Shown piece after piece: positions 17,884 through 23,346 of a DNA stretch of 23,346 nucleotides. Source of the stretch: Gymnopilus junonius (taxonomy: Eukaryota > Basidiomycota > Agaricomycetes > Agaricales > Galerinaceae); contig JADNYJ010000485.1 in NCBI GenBank assembly GCA_015501075.1, positions 1-23,346 on the forward strand, in the 5' to 3' direction. The stretch's first letter is position 1; every line of letters starts with the position of its first letter. The notes under the pieces were generated by a model that searched no databases, was not told where the DNA came from, and saw nothing but the letters and a program-made list of their open reading frames with translations. Position numbers and translations under genes: made by a program.

Positions 17884-17961
17884 TGAAATGCTAGTTCTTG
17901 CTTAAGGGTAAACGTAAGAGTAGAGCTCTTAGTTTAGTGCACTAGTTATCATCCTACAACA
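17884..17961 (+). repeat. Tip of repeat X (78 bp) beside the copia pol end
   Basis: It is identical to the first 78 bases of repeat X at 19107 apart from two substitutions (A and C here at positions where both other copies have G and T), so it is a separate X copy, the one that once lay in the copia element. It ends at 17961, overlapping by AACA (17958-17961) the start of the gypsy gag copy; that shared tetranucleotide marks a microhomology junction. Confidence 0.85.
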
Positions 17962-19106
17962 CACAACCTGTGTCCTGCCTCAGCACTCTGACTCCTTTAC
18001 CCTTGGGACCCTCATCAATGAGACAAACCAGTCCCAACCCATTGCCACCTCCTGCTCCTGGTTCCCCTGGTGGTGAACCTGACCCCGATGATGATGGCGA
18101 TGATTTTGACCCCCACCCCAATGATCACTCTGATCACTCTGATCACAACTCTGACCATGACCCCACTCCGAATCTCACTGAAGCTATGATGCTCATGACC
18201 AAAGAGCTCAGGCATCACGAGAGCTCTAAGGTTACCAAGACCAAAGCCTGTGAGCCCAACACCTTCAATGGCTCTGACACCCAGAAACTCAACAGTTTTA
18301 TTTTACAGTGTAACCTCTACTTCCAAAACAACCATGCCTACACCACTGATGAAGACAAGGTTATGTTCACCCTCTCCTATCTTTGCGGCCTTGCAATGGA
18401 ATTTTTTGAGCCCACAATACTGGACTCAACAACTATTGAACCATGGATGGACAACTGGCAAGCCTTTATTGGTGTGCTGAAGTCCAAATTTGGTCCATTC
18501 AATCCAACCTCCAATGCTGTTGTAGCCCTCGAAAACTTGAAGATGCCTGAGAACCAAAGGATCATCAAGTACAATGTCGAGTTCAAGTGCTTGTCTATTC
18601 ACTCATGCTGGGACAGCATTGCTCTCCAACACTGCTACTACTCCAGTCTGGCGGAATGCATCAAGGACATTATGGCTAGCTATGGCAAGCCACAAACTCT
18701 TGAAGACCTTCGAGAGCTCACCCAGGATATTGACACTCATTACTGGGAATGCATCTGTGAGAAACCCCAACAGGACAAGAATGTGCAAAGGTCCTCCAAC
18801 AAACCATCCAATCATACCTCCGACAAGTCCTCTGACAAATGTTCCAACCACAACCATGGCAATAACAACAACAACAACAATAAGTCCTTGCAATCCTTTT
18901 CCAACTGCAAGAACAACTCAGGCAACTCCTCTGGCTTGAAAACCTCTGACTCCATCTCTGACAAACTTGGCAAGGATGGCAAGCTGACTGCCAAAGAATG
19001 CAAACACTGCTTCGACAACAATCTCTGCCTCTTCTGTGGGTCACTTGGACACTGAGCTAATGAGTGTCTGAAGTCCACTTCCTCCACCTCCAAGGCAAAA
19101 GCATGC
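17958..19106 (+). pseudogene. Ty3/gypsy gag, copy B (N-terminus missing)
   Basis: The 361-codon frame (17970-19055) is identical to residues 40-400 of the gag at 6418-7671, as far as I can compare by eye, and carries the same TGA in the CCHC knuckle (19053-19055), followed by ANECLKS. The first 39 codons of the complete copy, including its ATG, are replaced by the tip of repeat X, so this copy has no native start. It is joined through repeat X to the gypsy protease. Sharing a nonsense mutation with copy A means the two copies arose by duplication of DNA that was already damaged, not by two independent insertions of a working element. Confidence 0.85.
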
Positions 19107-20340
19107 TGAAATGCTAGTTCTTGCTTAAGGGTGAATGTAAGAGTAGAGCTCTTAGTTTAGTGCACTAGTTATCATCCTACAACAACAACAACACACTCTA
19201 CTTCAAACTCAACACCTGTCTTCACAAACACCTCCATTGAGACAAGCTCTAGGTAAAGTTGTTTGGAGGCTTGGATAGATTTTAAGATCTTAGTGACTTG
19301 GTAGTCTTTTGGTTGGCTTTTAACCAGGGTGCTTTGATTTAACTGTCTGCCCTAAACACAGTAGAGTATCTTAGCAAGTTCTGACCCTTTTACAAAATGA
19401 AACGAAATGAGGGTTCTCAATGCAAATGGCTTTCAATGAAACGAAATGAAATGGGCCACAACTTCAATTGATTTCAATGAAATGAAATGGAACAATCAAT
19501 TATCTGGTTTAATCACCGAGGTACTCCTCCTGAATGTGTCCGCACTATTATCTGTGCTCTATGGGGTGGATTGCCTGCCTATTCTACTGGTTTTCTACAG
19601 CTTTTATACCTATGAGAGAGTTTTTATTATTAGTGCATAAAACTGCTGGGTGTACTCTATCCCTATTTGGCAGGTCTATGCCTAAATCAGTGCACTATTT
19701 TACTAATGTACTTTTGAGTGATGGAGAAACTGTCCACTCAGTTAGGTCCAATTAATTTGGCTGGTGGTCTTATCATTGGGATAATGACATGCTATTTAGT
19801 CTAGATGCTAGGCCTCAAGCTATTGCGCCATTGTGGTGCCAGGCCGGTGGGTGGACTATCTCCCACTTAAGCCATATCTATTATTGGACAGGTTGCTCCT
19901 GGGAACATGCCTACAGTTTCTGCACTAATCACCATATTTCCTTATGTGAGTTATTTAGATATTCTGGGCTACCTCTGTATTTAGAGGTTTGCACTATTAT
20001 CAGGTCTTGGGTATCATCATGTATTGGCAATGCCCCTCTTGATAGTTAATGACTCAAGTGTATTATTAGGTCCCCTTTAGATCTTTGGTAACCCTTGTTA
20101 TAGGCACCTCTGAGCTTACTGAATAGACCTAGTCCAGGTCATTACTCAGTTACTACTGTCGCACTATTGGTAGTAGTTTCATAATAGACACTCCACCTTT
20201 AGTTGGCCAGTATGAGGTCATACTGCCTACTCTTAATACCCTTGTATTAGGTGTGTTATCTGGGATCATCAATGATATATTTAGCACATAAATATAGTAA
20301 AATTGCGAAATTCATGGGTAACCGGGTAGGTACCCTATCA
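19107..20340 (+). repeat. Repeat X, copy B (1234 bp)
   Basis: It begins TGAAATGCTAG and ends CCCTATCA. The left limit is fixed by the 78-bp copy at 17884, the right limit by copy A at 3925, where the flanks diverge. It interrupts gypsy between the gag zinc knuckle and the gag-protease linker (NTPPKFQIPAPRIQ follows at 20340). A short run of degenerate 'TTTCAATGAAACGAAATG' units lies at about 19398-19490. No protein domain is visible. A solo LTR is the most natural reading, but the flanks (GCATGC and ACACACC) show no target duplication. The unoccupied hAT target is at 20153-20160. Confidence 0.75.
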
Positions 20341-21080
20341 ACACACCACCAAAGTTTCAAATCCCAGCACCAAGGATTCAAAAAAATAATCAGCAATCCT
20401 CATCCCTTTGCACACACTGTGGATTGCATTGACACTGGCTGTGTGCATATGAAGGAAGTAAGGCTCAATGTGTCCACTCTTTCTGACCCTGACTCTCTCC
20501 AACTCTCATTAACATCTCCACTCCAACCCAACCTTAAGTCACTAACATTAATTGACTCTGGCTCTAGCCATTATTTTGTTGATACCTGTTTTATCCATTC
20601 TAATAATTTACTCCCTTCTCCAATCGATCCAGTTAAGCTCAAACTGATTGATGGCTCCTATGGCAACATGATTACTGAAACCCTCTCCATCCCAATTACA
20701 TTCCCCTCTGGTAAAACTATTACTATTGACTTTTTTGTAACCTCACTGGACTCCTCCTGTGTTCTGGTTCTAGGATATAACTGGCTCTTCTGCTACAATC
20801 CATTGATTGACTGGAAATTGGGCCATATCAACTTCCATTCCAAACTACTTGACAACCCAGCTCTGATGTCATCCCATAGGCCAGCTCTGCTGCCTACACC
20901 TCCATTATTGGAACCTCCGACCCCTCTGCTTCCTCCGCCAACTCCTATGGTTACACCTCTGACACCTCCGACCTCTGTAGCATCTTCTGATGCCCTGCAT
21001 CTCGCTAATCAATGCAGCTGCTTTCACAAGAGCATGCAAGTTACCTGGTGCTCAAAGTTTCACAGTTCACCTCTCTGATC
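20341..21080 (+). pseudogene. Ty3/gypsy gag-pol linker and aspartic protease
   Basis: Right after repeat X, gag resumes with a Gln/Ser-rich stretch ending in a Cys-His pair. After a frame change near 20425 comes a retropepsin-like protease in one open frame: the active-site LTLIDSGSSHYFVD (catalytic Asp codon 20554-20556), the LKLIDGSYG flap-like segment, and VLVLGYNWLFCYNPLIDW, which is the usual '(L/I)LG..WL....P.IDW' end motif. A Pro/Thr-rich linker follows (about 20880-20985). The order protease then reverse transcriptase is correct for Ty3/gypsy. The frame is lost at 21076-21078 (TGA). Confidence 0.85.
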
Positions 21081-22500
21081 CCACCATCTCTGCTCATGCC
21101 GCTTCCATCTCTGACAAAGTGCCTGATCTGTCTAGTATTCCTCCTGAATACCATGACTTTGCAGATGTCTTCAGTAAATCTAAAGCTGACATGCTCACCC
21201 CATCAACCTTATGACCTCAAGATCAATCTTGAACCTGGCACTTCCCCTCCTGTTGGAAATATGTACTCCCTTTCACAATCTGAACTTCAATCCCTCTGAG
21301 AATTTATCTGAGACCACCTCCAATCAGTTTCATTTGACCTTCAACCTCTCTGCAGGTGCTCCATCCTTTTCATTCACAAAAAGGATGGTTCACTATGACT
21401 TTGTGTTGACTTTAGAGGATTAAACAAGATCATGAAGAAAGACGATATCTGCTTCTACTCATCTCTGACCTCCTGTCCACTGCTGGTAAAGCATGCATCT
21501 ATATGGCTATCGACCTCCAACATGCCTATCACCTAGTCCGCATAGCAGAAGGTGATGAATGGAAAACAGTGTTCTGAACATGCTATGGATCATTTGAATG
21601 GAATGTTATGCCATTTGGACTGTCCAATGTGCCTGCCATTTTTCAATGCTTCATGAATGACATACTAAGTGATTTATTAGATGTGTCTGTCATTGTTTAC
21701 CTCATGACATCCTGATCTACTCTGATGATCCTACCCAGCATAAGGAACATGTTCACAAAGTCCTCTGATGTCTCTGACAACACAGTCTGTATGCCCACTC
21801 CAACAAATGCAATTTCTCTATGAACACAGTTAATTACCTTGGATTCATTCTTTCCCCAGAAGGCCTCAAGATGGATGAAAGCAAGATCAAGACTATCCAA
21901 GATTGGCCGAATCCAAGAAGATTAAGGATGTTCAATCCTTTTAGGTTTCGCAAATTTCTACCAATGATTTATCTCTGACTACTCCGACATCGTTGTTCCA
22001 CTCACCTGACTCACTAGGAAAGGAACCCCTTGGCAATTCAACAATGCTGCTCGAAAAGCCTTCAACAAGCTCAAGAAAGTGTTTACAACTGCTCCGATAC
22101 TTACTCACTGGGTTCCCGACCATCCGATTATTGTGGAAACTGACACTTCTGACTAGCCGCTTGGAGTGATCCTCTCCATCTGCACCTCCAATGATGAGAT
22201 TCACCCTGTTGTGTTTCACTCACAACTTTCACAGGTCCTGAAATCAACTATGACACCCACGACAAAGAACTACTAGCAATCTTCGATGCATTTAAAGTAT
22301 GGCGACATTATCTGGAAGGCTCCGCTGCTCCGATCGATGTCATCACTGACCACAAGAATTTAAATATTTTGCAACTACCAAAGTTCTTACTCGCTGACAA
22401 GCCGCTGGTCTGAATATCTCTGCCAATTCAACCTTGTCATCTGCTTCTGCCCTGGACATCTCGGTATGAAACCTGACTCTTTAACTAGATGATGGGATGT
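21081..22500 (+). pseudogene. Ty3/gypsy reverse transcriptase and RNase H, multiply broken
   Basis: RT motifs occur in order although in shifting frames: PPEYHDFADVFSKSKADMLT (about 21145), the palm segment CVDFRGLNKI (about 21402), IDLQHAYHLVRIAEGDEWKT (about 21510), [20 protein letters not shown], then IVYL followed by a one-base loss at 21703 that destroys the first Asp of the YxDD box, and YLGFILSPEGLKMDESKIKT (about 21837). RNase H follows (TPWQFNNAARKAF, PIIVETDTSD, PVVFHSQLS, then ICFCPGHLGMKPDSLT). Stops are mostly TGA where arginine is expected (for example 21575-21577, and two in the segment after the YxDD box). Nothing here could give a working polymerase. Confidence 0.9.
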
Positions 22501-23346
22501 CTATCCCAAAGGGGGAAATAGTGACTATGCAAGCATTAACCCAAGCAACTTCTGACCTATTTTCACCCAAGAACAACTCTCCACATCCCTCTGTGCTACC
22601 CAACTCTTTGAACCCACCCTCTGCGCAGTATCCCTCATGGACTCCGACCTACTCTGACATGACATCCTCACTGCGCTACCCTCTGACCCAGTTTACCTTG
22701 CTCACATGAAGGAACCAAAACCACACTGGTCCCTTGATCCAGATGGTTACCTCCATCATGAATCACGCATCTACATTCCTGATGCATCTGACCTCCAACT
22801 CCACATCCTCTGATACAAGCATGATCATATCCTCGCTGGACACCCTGGACAAAATAAGATGACTAGTCTTATCCTTTGTGAATACACCTGGCCCAGACTA
22901 CAAGACTTTGTAAAGAAGTATTGCAAATCATGTATGACATGTATGCATTCCAAACCTCAATGACACAAACCCTACAGATTGCTCAAACAGCTCCCAATCC
23001 CCAACATCCCTAGAATTCAATATCAATGGACTTTATTGAAATCCTTCCAATGTCCAATGGACACGACGCGATCCTAGTTGTTGTTGACCAACTCACTAAG
23101 CAAGCTATATTCATTCCAACCACCTCCGCTTGCACCTCCAAAGACCTCACCATGCTTTTCATCATTCATGTGTTCTCCAAGCACAGCATCCCTGAACATG
23201 TCACCTCTGACCATGGACCTGAATTTGTCTCCTGCTTCTTCTGATCCTTAAGAAAAGCACTCGACATGAAACTCCATTTCACTTCTGGATACCATCCTGA
23301 AGGCAATGGCCAGACTGAACACACTAATCAGACACTAGAGCAATAC
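22501..23346 (+). pseudogene. Ty3/gypsy integrase, truncated by the window end
   Basis: A spacer with SDPVYLAHMKEPKPHWSLD leads to the HHCC zinc-binding domain (HDHILAGHPGQ, then KKYCKSCMTCMHSKP, about 22825-22955). The catalytic core starts MDFIEILPMSNGHDAILVVV at 23026, with the first Asp at residue 2, the second in TSDHGPEF at residue 62 and the Glu of GNGQTEH 35 residues later, so the DD35E triad is visible. TGA at 23242-23244, between the second Asp and the Glu, interrupts it where arginine would be expected. Earlier stops include TGA at about 22812 and 22963, also arginine-like. The C-terminal part and the 3' LTR lie beyond 23346. Confidence 0.9.

Noticed and set aside
17876..17884. CTATCA near the copia pol junction as an inverted repeat partner of TGATAG at 3925
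   Set aside because: Seen only in the copia context and absent at the gypsy insertion of X, so probably chance.
17884..19186. A short element with 78-bp direct terminal repeats enclosing gag (a TRIM or TR-GAG retrotransposon)
   Set aside because: The right 'repeat' is just the start of the 1.2-kb repeat X, the left one differs at two bases that both other copies share, and the left junction shows microhomology. A rearrangement scar fits better.

Overview
This window is a retro- and DNA-transposon graveyard from a filamentous fungus, most likely an Agaricomycete (basidiomycete). The pointers are a Plavaka (CMC/CACTA-like) transposase remnant with a divergently transcribed, intron-rich partner gene, short GT-AG introns of about 45-60 bp, a copia element primed by a half initiator-Met tRNA, and several hAT and Tc1/mariner relatives. 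I cannot name the species. I see no intact host gene, no rRNA or tRNA gene and no CRISPR array. Almost every coding region is broken, and many premature stops are TGA where the family expects an arginine, as CpG deamination of CGA codons would give.

Layout, left to right. 1-1097: a decayed fungal gene fragment (minus strand) split by a 411-bp hAT MITE. 1098-3924: the 5' half of a Ty1/copia element (target repeat, LTR, half-tRNA primer site, a leader holding a 560-bp TA-flanked MITE, then gag). 3925-6417: a 1.2-kb repeat of unknown nature ('repeat X', reversed), into which a 1255-bp hAT-type element has inserted. 6418-7671: Ty3/gypsy gag (minus). 7709-8090 plus 13118-13211: the inferred gypsy LTR, split by a 5027-bp Plavaka element (8091-13117) that carries an internally deleted transposase and the partner gene, the latter itself hit by a 575-bp MITE. 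13212-14554: a fragment of a Cys/His-rich basidiomycete protein. 14555-17883: the 3' half of the copia element in reverse (LTR split by a 1619-bp Tc1/mariner element, then RNase H and reverse transcriptase). 17884-19106: the tip of repeat X followed by a second copy of gypsy gag (plus). 19107-20340: second copy of repeat X. 20341-23346: gypsy protease, reverse transcriptase, RNase H and integrase, cut by the window end.

The main result is structural. The copia element has its 5' LTR and gag on the plus strand but its reverse transcriptase and 3' LTR on the minus strand 11-14 kb away. Its 5-bp target duplication is present in inverted orientation (ATTCT at 1098-1102, AGAAT at 14555-14559). The gypsy element is split in the same way: LTR and gag point left, while protease to integrase point right. 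One inversion of the intervening DNA explains both. Its two breakpoints lie in a 2.4-kb inverted duplication (gypsy gag plus repeat X) that is almost identical between arms, and one junction carries a 4-bp microhomology. The copy of X at 20 kb preserves the empty site of the hAT element inserted in the copy at 4 kb, so that insertion came after the two X copies existed.
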